A stretch of 26,671 nt of DNA from Treponema sp. (GTDB lineage: Bacteria > Spirochaetota > Spirochaetia > Treponematales > Breznakiellaceae). The stretch covers positions 1 through 26,671 of the forward strand of contig JAISTO010000145.1 of assembly GCA_031272575.1 (NCBI GenBank), in the 5' to 3' direction. The translations under genes were made by a program, and so were the position numbers. Positions 1-7,950 of this stretch are shown here, one piece after another; within the stretch, counting starts at the first letter, position 1, and each line of letters opens with the position of its first letter. The notes beneath the pieces were generated by a model that was given only the letters and a program-made list of their open reading frames with translations, was not told the DNA's origin and ran no database searches.

Positions 1-420
1 TCCGCCGCGCTCGCCGCGCATACGATGACCCTTGCCCCGAAAAATGTTTTTTATGTTGACGACAGCACAGCGGATCTGCGCCGCGCCGCGCGGAGTCTTG
101 CGCGGCGCGGCGCGGCAAACCGCGTCACCGGCATTTTTGCCACCGCGGATAAACTGGCGGTCGATTTAATGGACGCGCTGAAGGATTGCGGCATCTCCGT
201 TCCGGGGGACATTTCACTTGTCGGATTCGACGATATGGCGATAAGTGCCCACACCGTGCCGGGCCTAAGCACCATACGGCAGGACATAAGCCGCAAGGCC
301 AGGCTTGCGGTCGATCTGCTATTCAACCAAATTGAAACGAAAGCCCCCGCCCCCCCGCACACCGTCCTCGATGTCTCACTCGTTGAACGGGAAAGTGTGC
401 GTACCCTTTCCGCTGAGTGA
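1..420 (+). CDS. LacI/GalR-family transcriptional regulator, C-terminal part (5' end outside window)
   Basis: The frame is open from base 1, so the gene starts to the left of the window; about 139 residues are visible. They match the C-terminal half of the periplasmic-binding-protein-like effector domain of LacI/GalR regulators: a GIFATAD segment, then VPGDISLVGFDD, then LSTIRQD and a closing LVERESV strand. The DNA-binding head is not visible, so operator specificity cannot be read. The gene converges on the 16-kb glycan locus and ends 47 bp from the last gene of that locus. LacI regulators often control neighbouring sugar operons, and a LacI-like palindrome sits on the locus promoter at 16491-16519, so this protein is the natural candidate repressor. 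That link is inference. Confidence 0.9.
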   Translation, partial: SAALAAHTMTLAPKNVFYVDDSTADLRRAARSLARRGAANRVTGIFATADKLAVDLMDALKDCGISVPGDISLVGFDDMAISAHTVPGLSTIRQDISRKARLAVDLLFNQIETKAPAPPHTVLDVSLVERESVRTLSAE

Positions 421-465
421 CGGGGGGGAGGGGCGTAGAAAGAGCATCGTCTGCCCCCCCCCGTC
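419..465. terminator. G/C-tract hairpin between convergent genes, possible bidirectional terminator
   Basis: GACGGGGGGG (419-428) can pair with CCCCCCCGTC (456-465) around a loop of about 27 bases. It sits exactly between the regulator stop (420) and the GH87 stop (468). There is no clear T-tract, so function as an intrinsic terminator is only a suggestion. Confidence 0.4.
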
Positions 466-467
466 CG

Positions 468-3400
468 CTATATACTCCAGCCGCTGTTGCCCGACCCGCT
501 TATGCTGAAACTCCCGCTCGTGTTGTTGATCGTGTTCCCGCTGGTACCGGCTGCGGTGACATCGTTTATGGTGACACTGCCCGCGGCTTTCTTGTCAATG
601 TCAGTATCGTTCGGTTTGCACCACACTACCGCTCGGTAGGCGCTGTCCGCAAGGCCGGTGTTGTTCACCGTCCCGCCGCTGATAGTCACATTCTTTATCT
701 GCCCCGCGCCATGGAAACTGTACGCCGAATACGCGCTGTCATTTATCGTGTTGCCGCTTACAATGACGGTTCCTGAGTCGGTAAGATTCTTTCCCTCTTC
801 GGCCCAGAACCAGAGGGCCCCTCTCGGAGTATTGTAGTTCGGCTCCCAGGAGCCGGCCCTTTCGAGCACATTGTTTTGCACCGTGGTCGTGCCGGAGAAA
901 AGCACCGGGTTATGCCTCGTGCTGATCATAATGCCGCCGCCCGCGGCGACGATATCCCGCACCGTGTTGTTTTCGATCATATTGCCATAGCCGCCGTACA
1001 CCGCGATGCCGCTTGCCAGCGCGGGGAACTCGGTCACATTATTGCGGATCGTGTTGTCGCGGCACGCGGTGCTGTCCGACCAGATCGCGATGCAGTCGTC
1101 CCCGGTGTTGCGCACACTGCAGCCCTCCACGACGGTGTTGGAGATATTTTTGCACAGGTTGATGCCGTCCGCGAAGGTGTTCCGAACGCGGCAATTCGTG
1201 ATTGCGGCGCCGCTGCCCCCGTCCTTGAACCAGATGCCGGCCTTCGTGTGCTCTATCCAGATGTTCTCGATCACCACGCCGCTGCCGCCCCCCTCGATGC
1301 CGGTCGTGTGGTTGTCGTCAATACGTCTCTGCTCGGTTCCAAAAATGGCGAAGTCGTAAAACTTGCTGTTGCTGTTTATGTAAAACGCCGCGCCCGCGCC
1401 CGTGAGCACCGAGTGCCACATTCCCGCGCCGCGTATCGTGACGCCGTAGGCGCCGGTGGGCGCGTTCACGTTCCCCATAACAAAGGTGCCGGCCGGAATC
1501 CACACGCCCTTCCCCTGACTGCTCGCGGCGGAGATGCAGGCTGCAATGGCCGTTGTATCATTGCCGGCGTCGTTTGCGGCCGCCCCGTAATCGGTGATGC
1601 TTAAAAAGTTCGCCGGCATGCTAAGCGCGTCGGGTACCATCTCCATCTCCGCAAAATCGATGATGCAGTAGTTGCTGTCGCTCGCGGCTTTTTGCAGTTT
1701 CACCACGGTGCCCGCGGGCAGGGTCTCTCCGAGAAGCAGATGTGTTTCGTCAAAGAAGCGATGGCCGTTGCCGCTTCCCGGAGTATCATAAAAAGGGTAG
1801 TCACCGTAAACCCAGGCATACTGCGAGGACAGTTCGACATCCTGCAGTTTTGCCGCGCCCTTGTAGATGCTCAACGTTGAAGTGAGGCCGCCGCCGCCCG
1901 CGCTGTCCGGCAGGCAATAGCGCAGCACGATGGCGTTCGCCTGTTCCGTCAGGGTGAAAGACACGCTGTCGCCCGCGCTGTTCAACTGCACCGCCTTCCT
2001 GCCGGAGGCCTCGGACTGCTTTTCCGTGCGGTAAGCGAAACTCGTGTCAAGCAGCGCCGCAGAGCCGCCCCTCGTCCCGCTCTCCGCCTCGTAGCGCACC
2101 AGGGACGGCGTTATGGGAGTTACCGACGGAGTCTCCGTCCCCCCATCATCGCTGCCGCCCTGGGAAAGGTCCTCTACCACGCTGATAACCCAGCAGGAAG
2201 AACCGTAGTCTTTCACTCCGTCATTGCGATATTGCACCGTACCGGTTGCCCATGTATTACCACTGTCGGAGGTAGCGCAGCTCAGATATGCTTCGGGGGC
2301 CGATCCATATCCTATGATGTTAGACCCGCCCGAGTTATTACTATTCGCGGTAATAACCCAGTGGAACAGAGGATCTTCGACATACGCGGATACTTTCGCT
2401 TTTGAGTTCCACGCAGGCCCGGTTGATCCGCCGTCCGAGTTGAGCATCTCCTTTGCGTTGATATAATTACCGGTTGCGGCATTTTTGATCTTGCAGTCGG
2501 TTCCCTGAGTCCCCTCGATGTACCAGAGGTCCTTGTAGTCGCTGCGCTGCGCGCCCACACCGAGAAGGCCGGCGTTGTCATACATATAGTTGTCCGCCCC
2601 GTTGTTTCCGCCGTCATACCAGTTTTTGATTCGGTATACCGTTCCTTCCAGTTCGGAGGGAGGTTCAGTGTCGCCGCCAGAGGCAGCGCCTGCTTCAGTA
2701 ATGACAAAAGCAGAAGTACCATAACTTTGAACCCCGTCATTCCGATATTGTACCAAGCCCTTGAAACCAACCTCATTTTCCTGAGTAGCATAACTGAGGA
2801 ACGCAGTAGATGTGGTACTGATAATGTTGTAGCCGCCAGAATTATTGCCGCTGGCAACAATCTTCCAGTGGAACGCGCTGTCTTCCTGATAGGCGGAAAC
2901 GAGAGCGTTGGTATTCCATGCCGCAGTCAGCCCAAAAGCGTTAATATAATTACCCGTGGCAACATTTTTGATTTGACAGTCAGTGTCCTGTGTACCCTCG
3001 ATGATCCACAAGTCCGTGCTGTCAGTTTTTTGATCTGCACTCACCCCAAGGGTACCGTTGTTGTCATAGAGGAAATCATGACTCGTGTTATTATCCGAAC
3101 TGCCTGTGGTATACCACCACACCGTTATCCGGTACGCGGTTACCGGCGGCACATATTCCACCACCTTGATCTTCGCTATTGCGCTGTACGCAACTGCGGT
3201 CGTGCCGTTCAGTGTGTTGGTCACCTTGACGAAGTAATAGGTGGTGCCCAGGTTCGCGCTCGCGACCGGCGGCGTGAAACTCGCGTTCGTCTCGTCGGCA
3301 AGCGGGGTGGGCGTTGGTTCCGTCGTGCTGGGAGCCGTGTTGCTGTACCACTGATAAGTTAATTGACCGTTGGCCGATGTAACTACGGTAAGCGCCGTGG

Positions 3401-5531
3401 GACTCGGCGTATCCTCTGTGTAGGTTACTTCCACGGTGCTCAGGTTGGTCGTGAAGTTCGGCTCTGCTGCGGCTTCCAGTATCGTTATCTTCGCTATTGC
3501 GCTGTACGCAAAAGCGCTCGTGCCGTTCAGCGTGTTGGTCACCTTGACGAAGTAGTAGGTGGTGCCCACATTCGTGTGCGCGGCAGGCGGCGTGAAACTC
3601 GCGTTCGTTTCGTCGGCAAGCAGGGCCGGGGAATCTGTACTGGCAGTCGAATTACTGTACCACTGGTAAGTTAACTGACCGTTGGCCGAAGATATCACCG
3701 TAAGTGCCGCGGGGGTCGTGCCCTCCATATACTTTACTTCCACGGTGCTCAGGTTGCCCGTAATATTCGGCGCTGTGGCGGCTTCCAGTATCGTTATCTT
3801 CGCTATTGCGCTGTACGCAAAAGCGCTCGTGCCGTTCAGCGTGTTGGTCACCTTGACGAAGTAGTAAGTGGTGCCCAGATCCGCATGCGCGGCAGGCGGC
3901 GTGAAACCCGCGTCCGTGTCATCAAGCGGGGTAGGCGTGGGATCCGTTGTGCTGGGAGCCGTATTGCTGTACCACCGGTAAGTTAACTGACCGTTGGCCG
4001 AAGATATCACCGTAAGCGCCGCGGGACTTTCCCCCTCCACATACTTCACTTCCGCGGTGTTCAGGTCGACTGAAAACTGCGGCATCGAGGCCGCGGCAAG
4101 CACGGTGAAATTCGCCGCGAGGGACGCGGCGCCGTCAATAGTCACCTTGAATGGATACGTGCCCTCTGCCGTACCGGTGCCCGCGGTAATCTGCAGCGCA
4201 AGGTTGTCGGAAACGACCTCCGCGGTGCCGGTATTGTCGCTTATATCCAGGGGAACCGCGCCTGTCCAGTTAATCACGGCCTGCTTGCCGTCCGCAATGT
4301 TGGCGGTACTCACCGTGTAACTCACCGTGCCGCCCACAGTCGCAACAACGCTGCCGTTCGGCGTACCAATGCTCACGGTTTTGGCAAGCGCGTCCACGGT
4401 GGTGAAGCAAATCGCCGCCGAGGCAAGATCGTTTCCGGCAAGATCGCAGATACCGGCAATAGTAAGGTGATAGAGCGTTTCGTAAGCAAGCGCGGCATAC
4501 GTAAGCGTAAGCGTATGCGCCGCCGCACTGTAAACTCCTCCGCTTATTTTGGCGTTCGCATCGTCTCCGCCCGCGCCGGTCCCCAACTTGATACCCGCGG
4601 CAGTAAGTGTTCCGGCACTTACCGCGCCGTCAGCAAGTTCCGCTCCCCCGTCCTGGCCTATGCGGACAGCCTCGCTAAACGTGATGATGATGTTACCGGA
4701 AACCGTTACCCCTTCTGCGTTGTTCTGGGGAGTCGTTTCCGTTATCGCCGGCGGCGTCGTATCAGGCTCCGGGCCGGTACCGGCGAAGGTCAGCGTTATG
4801 ACCGCGCTGCCGTCCGCTGCCTCGATGCTCTTTGCCGCGGCGCTTTCCGCGGTAATGTCAGCCTCGGTCAGAGAACCGAGGCTGTAGTGCTCCTCCGCCG
4901 TAATGGTAAGCACCGCTGTGTAGACGGTATCGTACTTCGCCGTTGTGGGGGACTCGAGCGCCAGAGCGTTGGTTTCGGTACCCTCGTACCACGCCACGGT
5001 TACGGGCAGCGCGATGGACGACTCAGGCACAGGAGTAAGATCCGGTTCCTCGTCGAGCGCCTGCCCGCCTGCTGGCGCGTCAATGACGATGCCGAGCGCT
5101 GTTACCGGCGTGTCTCCCGCCGGAGGCACATACGCGGTGACCGTCAACTTTAAACGCGCGCTTTCCGTCTTGCCGCTTTCCGTTGCCGAGACGTAGTAGT
5201 CGGTCTCCTCGATTGCCCCTCCGCCTGTTTTCGTCAGGGTCAACCGTTTGCCCGCGGGAGTGTACGACGCGCCGACATTGGGAAAGAGTCCTCCCTTTGC
5301 CGAGTCGTACACTTTCCACTGGCAGTCAGTTGAATGACTACTGGTCAGGGTAAAGGTGACGGATGCCGCCCCCGCGGACGTTTTGGCAGCGCTTGCCGCC
5401 GCCTCGTTCGCCACAGTGGGCGCCGCCGTTTGTTCTTTTCGTTCGGGTGCGGTCTGGTTTTGACAACCCCCGAAGAAAACCGCCGTGAGCAGCGCGCAAA
5501 GGGCCGCTCTAAAAACCTTGTTTGTTTTCAT
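468..5531 (-). CDS. Giant multidomain lipoprotein with GH87-type (mycodextranase / alpha-1,3-glucanase) catalytic domain
   Basis: 1687 residues from the ATG at 5531, which has AAGGAG upstream; an in-frame start further upstream lacks this. Signal peptide with lipobox FFGGC (Cys23), so probably surface or periplasmic. Domains in order: Ig-like region about 55-135 that resembles the N-terminus of the lipoprotein gene at 5737; further Ig-like segments; a Big_5/SbsA-like Ig at about 257-380; three tandem Ig-like repeats of 103-106 residues (481-792); two beta-trefoil-like lectin modules (797-950 and 963-1120); a CBM6/35-like module (about 1144-1300); and a right-handed beta-helix (about 1308-1687). 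ADGIN (Asp1455) and TGDD (Asp1478, Asp1479) reproduce the spacing I recall for the three catalytic Asp residues of GH87 alpha-1,3-glucanases (+23, +24). GH87 enzymes hydrolyse alpha-1,3-glucan. Last gene of the locus. Family call is strong; exact linkage specificity is inferred. Confidence 0.85.
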   Translation of the reverse strand: MKTNKVFRAALCALLTAVFFGGCQNQTAPERKEQTAAPTVANEAAASAAKTSAGAASVTFTLTSSHSTDCQWKVYDSAKGGLFPNVGASYTPAGKRLTLTKTGGGAIEETDYYVSATESGKTESARLKLTVTAYVPPAGDTPVTALGIVIDAPAGGQALDEEPDLTPVPESSIALPVTVAWYEGTETNALALESPTTAKYDTVYTAVLTITAEEHYSLGSLTEADITAESAAAKSIEAADGSAVITLTFAGTGPEPDTTPPAITETTPQNNAEGVTVSGNIIITFSEAVRIGQDGGAELADGAVSAGTLTAAGIKLGTGAGGDDANAKISGGVYSAAAHTLTLTYAALAYETLYHLTIAGICDLAGNDLASAAICFTTVDALAKTVSIGTPNGSVVATVGGTVSYTVSTANIADGKQAVINWTGAVPLDISDNTGTAEVVSDNLALQITAGTGTAEGTYPFKVTIDGAASLAANFTVLAAASMPQFSVDLNTAEVKYVEGESPAALTVISSANGQLTYRWYSNTAPSTTDPTPTPLDDTDAGFTPPAAHADLGTTYYFVKVTNTLNGTSAFAYSAIAKITILEAATAPNITGNLSTVEVKYMEGTTPAALTVISSANGQLTYQWYSNSTASTDSPALLADETNASFTPPAAHTNVGTTYYFVKVTNTLNGTSAFAYSAIAKITILEAAAEPNFTTNLSTVEVTYTEDTPSPTALTVVTSANGQLTYQWYSNTAPSTTEPTPTPLADETNASFTPPVASANLGTTYYFVKVTNTLNGTTAVAYSAIAKIKVVEYVPPVTAYRITVWWYTTGSSDNNTSHDFLYDNNGTLGVSADQKTDSTDLWIIEGTQDTDCQIKNVATGNYINAFGLTAAWNTNALVSAYQEDSAFHWKIVASGNNSGGYNIISTTSTAFLSYATQENEVGFKGLVQYRNDGVQSYGTSAFVITEAGAASGGDTEPPSELEGTVYRIKNWYDGGNNGADNYMYDNAGLLGVGAQRSDYKDLWYIEGTQGTDCKIKNAATGNYINAKEMLNSDGGSTGPAWNSKAKVSAYVEDPLFHWVITANSNNSGGSNIIGYGSAPEAYLSCATSDSGNTWATGTVQYRNDGVKDYGSSCWVISVVEDLSQGGSDDGGTETPSVTPITPSLVRYEAESGTRGGSAALLDTSFAYRTEKQSEASGRKAVQLNSAGDSVSFTLTEQANAIVLRYCLPDSAGGGGLTSTLSIYKGAAKLQDVELSSQYAWVYGDYPFYDTPGSGNGHRFFDETHLLLGETLPAGTVVKLQKAASDSNYCIIDFAEMEMVPDALSMPANFLSITDYGAAANDAGNDTTAIAACISAASSQGKGVWIPAGTFVMGNVNAPTGAYGVTIRGAGMWHSVLTGAGAAFYINSNSKFYDFAIFGTEQRRIDDNHTTGIEGGGSGVVIENIWIEHTKAGIWFKDGGSGAAITNCRVRNTFADGINLCKNISNTVVEGCSVRNTGDDCIAIWSDSTACRDNTIRNNVTEFPALASGIAVYGGYGNMIENNTVRDIVAAGGGIMISTRHNPVLFSGTTTVQNNVLERAGSWEPNYNTPRGALWFWAEEGKNLTDSGTVIVSGNTINDSAYSAYSFHGAGQIKNVTISGGTVNNTGLADSAYRAVVWCKPNDTDIDKKAAGSVTINDVTAAGTSGNTINNTSGSFSISGSGNSGWSI

Positions 5532-5586
5532 GTTTTTCTCCTTCTCTTTCCTCTCTCTTTTCACCACCTATATGAGTAACGCTTTC

Positions 5587-5655
5587 GCTGTTACCGGTAG
5601 CGGCCAATCCGCTTATGGTGACACTGTCCGCCGTCTTCCCCGTCATCTATACCGC
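5587..5655 (-). pseudogene. Remnant resembling the 3' end of the adjacent GH87 gene
   Basis: Bases 5588-5650 align without gaps over about 45 bp to 543-605 inside the 3' end of the giant GH87 gene, with an identical 14-base core TTATGGTGACACTG (5613-5626 and 566-579). Read on the minus strand it gives TADSVTISGLAATG, against AAGSVTINDVTAAG in the intact gene. A TAG stop lies just upstream in that frame, so it is not an intact gene. It looks like debris from a duplication or recombination. Confidence 0.5.
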
Positions 5656-5671
5656 GGAACATCCATTCCCG

Positions 5672-5731
5672 GTAGAGATTCCACGGCCGAGCCGCGAAAT
5701 GACGGTTGGCAATCCCCTTAACTTGTTGACA
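5672..5731 (-). repeat. Degenerate REP-like element with TGTCAACAAGTTAA end
   Basis: On the minus strand, TGTCAACAAGTTAA (5731-5718) is followed by CCGTCATTTCGCGG and CCGTGGAATCTC. This is the same layout as the element at 23362-23498 and the REP-like unit at 23280-23336. It lies in the 205-bp gap before the giant GH87 gene. Confidence 0.6.
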
Positions 5732-5736
5732 ACGAA

Positions 5737-6654
5737 TCATTCCTCCGGCCAAAAATGCCACTTGGCAGAGTTGTATGCTGCTACGCCGTCCGCGCGCCAT
5801 TGCACCTTCCCGGCATAACCGGTTTCGAGGTGTTCCGTTTCTTTGCTTAAGAAGGCGGAAGTGTTGCTCGTGAGTACGATGGTGGTCGGATTAGCGGTCT
5901 CATCAAAATTCCAGTAAAAACCCGGGTCGTCAACAAAGGCGGAAACGAGCGCATTCGTACTCCAGTCGGGCGTAAGATTTTTCACGTTGATGTAGTTGCC
6001 GGAACCGACGTTCTTAAGCAGTTTCTTGCTTTGATAAGTTGCGATCTTCCATTTTGCGTAGTCCGTGCCGGTGCTGCTTACCCCCAACACACCTGACGCG
6101 TCGCAGAGGAAATTCGTCGTCTCGCTGCTCGGCGAGGTACTGTCCCAACTCTGAATCGTGTAGACAGTACTACCGGCCTGCGGCTCCCCGTTTCCCGACT
6201 GCTGCCCGTCGCCTTGAGAGTCACTGTCATCCCCCTCTGCCGGCCCCGAGGGACCAGAGCCTGTCGAGTAGGGATATGCCTGCACGGTCAATTTGATCGC
6301 GTCACTTTCGGAACAGCCTTCCTCGGTAAGGGCTACCCAGTAATCCCCCGCGGCGAGATCGCCTGCCGGATCGTAGAGGTGCAGCAGGGTCCACTGCTGA
6401 AACGCTTCGGTGTACGCAAGCACCGGCAACTCCGCGCCGTCCTTGTCGTACACGGTCCATACACCCGCGAATGTTCCCTTCAACACGAAGGCAACATCCT
6501 GCTGCACGGGACTCTGTTTCACCACCGTGTTTGAAAACACCTGCGGCCGCGTTGAACGGGGCGGATCAGAAAGCGGGCTTTCCGATTGTTCGCAGGAAGC
6601 GAACGCGAAGAGCGCGAGCACAAACAGTGCCGCGCAGCGAATAGTCTTTTTCAT
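5737..6654 (-). CDS. Lectin-like lipoprotein (Ig-like domain plus beta-trefoil-like module)
   Basis: 305 residues from the ATG at 6654, which has AAGGAG seven bases upstream. The start overlaps the stop of the upstream GH13 gene as ATGA, indicating translational coupling. Signal peptide with lipobox AFASC (Cys21). Residues about 52-128 match the N-terminal domain of the giant GH87 lipoprotein (pattern W-VYD, DYWV, LTVQAY). A Gly/Ser/Asp-rich linker (129-162) follows. Residues 163-305 form one copy of the beta-trefoil-like module found four times in this locus (NFLCD, SGNYINVKNL, ALVSAF, FYW, FLS, VQWRADGV). No catalytic motif is seen, so a glycan-binding surface protein is likely. The ligand is unknown; alpha-1,3-glucan is inferred from context. 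Confidence 0.8.
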   Translation of the reverse strand: MKKTIRCAALFVLALFAFASCEQSESPLSDPPRSTRPQVFSNTVVKQSPVQQDVAFVLKGTFAGVWTVYDKDGAELPVLAYTEAFQQWTLLHLYDPAGDLAAGDYWVALTEEGCSESDAIKLTVQAYPYSTGSGPSGPAEGDDSDSQGDGQQSGNGEPQAGSTVYTIQSWDSTSPSSETTNFLCDASGVLGVSSTGTDYAKWKIATYQSKKLLKNVGSGNYINVKNLTPDWSTNALVSAFVDDPGFYWNFDETANPTTIVLTSNTSAFLSKETEHLETGYAGKVQWRADGVAAYNSAKWHFWPEE

Positions 6655-7949
6655 GTGTTTCTCCTTTCCAATATGACAGGATCCCCTTTGCAGGAAATTC
6701 TGCCGCCTTCGACCGTGTATGTTTCGCGATCGATACGATTGACATACGCGCCGTCCGCGATGCCCTCCAGCGGCACGAGCGCGGGCAGGCCCCGCGTACT
6801 GAACACGCCGCAAAGTTTCCCCACGGCGCTGCTGTGTGTGGTCCGCAGTATGCCGTTGGGCAGCGCGTCACTATGACAGCACGAGCGGCACAGCGCGGGG
6901 TGTTTCTTCAGCGCCGCAAGAGCGGCTATCAGCGCTGACAGGTCACGGTCCGCGTTCCGCGTGATCGGGTCTTTTTCAAACAGACTCGGACGCTTTTCGC
7001 AGCGCCATTCCTGACCCGCATAGAGAAGCGCCGCGCCTTTCTGGAAAAACGAAAACGCGGTCCAGTTGCGCAGCGCTTTTTCATCCGGGATGATAAAGGC
7101 CGCGCGGCTCTGATCATGGTTTTCCAAAAAGCGCAGTTTGATATAGTTGGCCGGAAAGATTGTTTCCTGCTGATTGATTTTTTCGATGTACGCCTCGAGG
7201 GTGTTTTTGCCGCTGAGCGCGCCGGTGAACCAGGGGTGCGCGTCGTAATCGTAGCACATATCGAAGACCTGGTACAGTTCGCCGTCAGAGTGGCTCAGCA
7301 TACCCGCGCCGCGGTTCGCCGCGAGAAAACTCGTCTCGATGGACTCGGCGATCCAGATGCAGCCCGGACGCACGGCCTCGACCGCCTCCCTCGCCTGCTG
7401 CCAGAACGCAAGCGGGATAAGCGGCGCCACATCGCAGCGGAAACCGTCCACCTGCATTTCGCCGGCCCAGAACTTCAGCGTGTCAATCTGATAGTCCCAC
7501 AGCGCCTTGCTGCGGTAGTCGAGATCGATCACGTCACTCCAGTCGCCGATGCGGTTGCCGAACGAGCCGTCCGCCTTGTGAAAAAACCACTCCGGGTGTT
7601 GGGCGGCCAGCACCGAGTCGGGTGAGGTGTGGTTGTACACTATGTCGATAATGCACTTGAGGCCCCGCGTGTGCATGGCGTCAACGAGCGAGCGGAAGTC
7701 ACCGAGGGTACCGTAGTCCGGATTCACCGCGCGGTAATCGGCAATGGCGTAGGGGCTTCCGGCCTGGCCCTTGCGGTTCTTCACGCCGACAGGGTAGATC
7801 GGCAGGAGCCATACAGCGTCTGCCCCCAGGCGCTGTATGCGGTCGAGGTCCGCCTCGAGTGCCCTGAAGGTACCTTCCGCGCAATAGTTTCGGACAAAGA
7901 CCGAGTAGATGCACATACCGCGCAGACTCGGATCGGTATGGTACGCCAT
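6651..7949 (-). CDS. GH13 alpha-amylase-family glycosidase, cytoplasmic
   Basis: 432 residues from the ATG at 7949, one base after the stop of the binding-protein gene. There is no signal peptide, so it should act in the cytoplasm on imported oligosaccharides. The four GH13 regions are present: DIVYNH (102-107), GFRCD with nucleophile Asp173, IAES with acid/base Glu202, and ENHD with Asp279. An NRIGDWSDV stretch at 132-140 is typical of short GH13 hydrolases. It is smaller than many amylases, with a short C-terminal domain. In context it may cut alpha-gluco-oligosaccharides released by the GH87 enzymes, such as nigero- or mixed-linkage sugars. The subfamily and linkage cannot be fixed by eye. 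Its stop overlaps the next gene's start as ATGA. Confidence 0.9.
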   Translation of the reverse strand: MAYHTDPSLRGMCIYSVFVRNYCAEGTFRALEADLDRIQRLGADAVWLLPIYPVGVKNRKGQAGSPYAIADYRAVNPDYGTLGDFRSLVDAMHTRGLKCIIDIVYNHTSPDSVLAAQHPEWFFHKADGSFGNRIGDWSDVIDLDYRSKALWDYQIDTLKFWAGEMQVDGFRCDVAPLIPLAFWQQAREAVEAVRPGCIWIAESIETSFLAANRGAGMLSHSDGELYQVFDMCYDYDAHPWFTGALSGKNTLEAYIEKINQQETIFPANYIKLRFLENHDQSRAAFIIPDEKALRNWTAFSFFQKGAALLYAGQEWRCEKRPSLFEKDPITRNADRDLSALIAALAALKKHPALCRSCCHSDALPNGILRTTHSSAVGKLCGVFSTRGLPALVPLEGIADGAYVNRIDRETYTVEGGRISCKGDPVILERRNT

Positions 7950-7950
7950 G

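Noticed and set aside
5591..5800. A 69-codon minus-strand frame in the gap before the giant GH87 gene
   Set aside because: It overlaps the 3' end of the lipoprotein gene in another frame and runs through repeat relics; no ribosome site.
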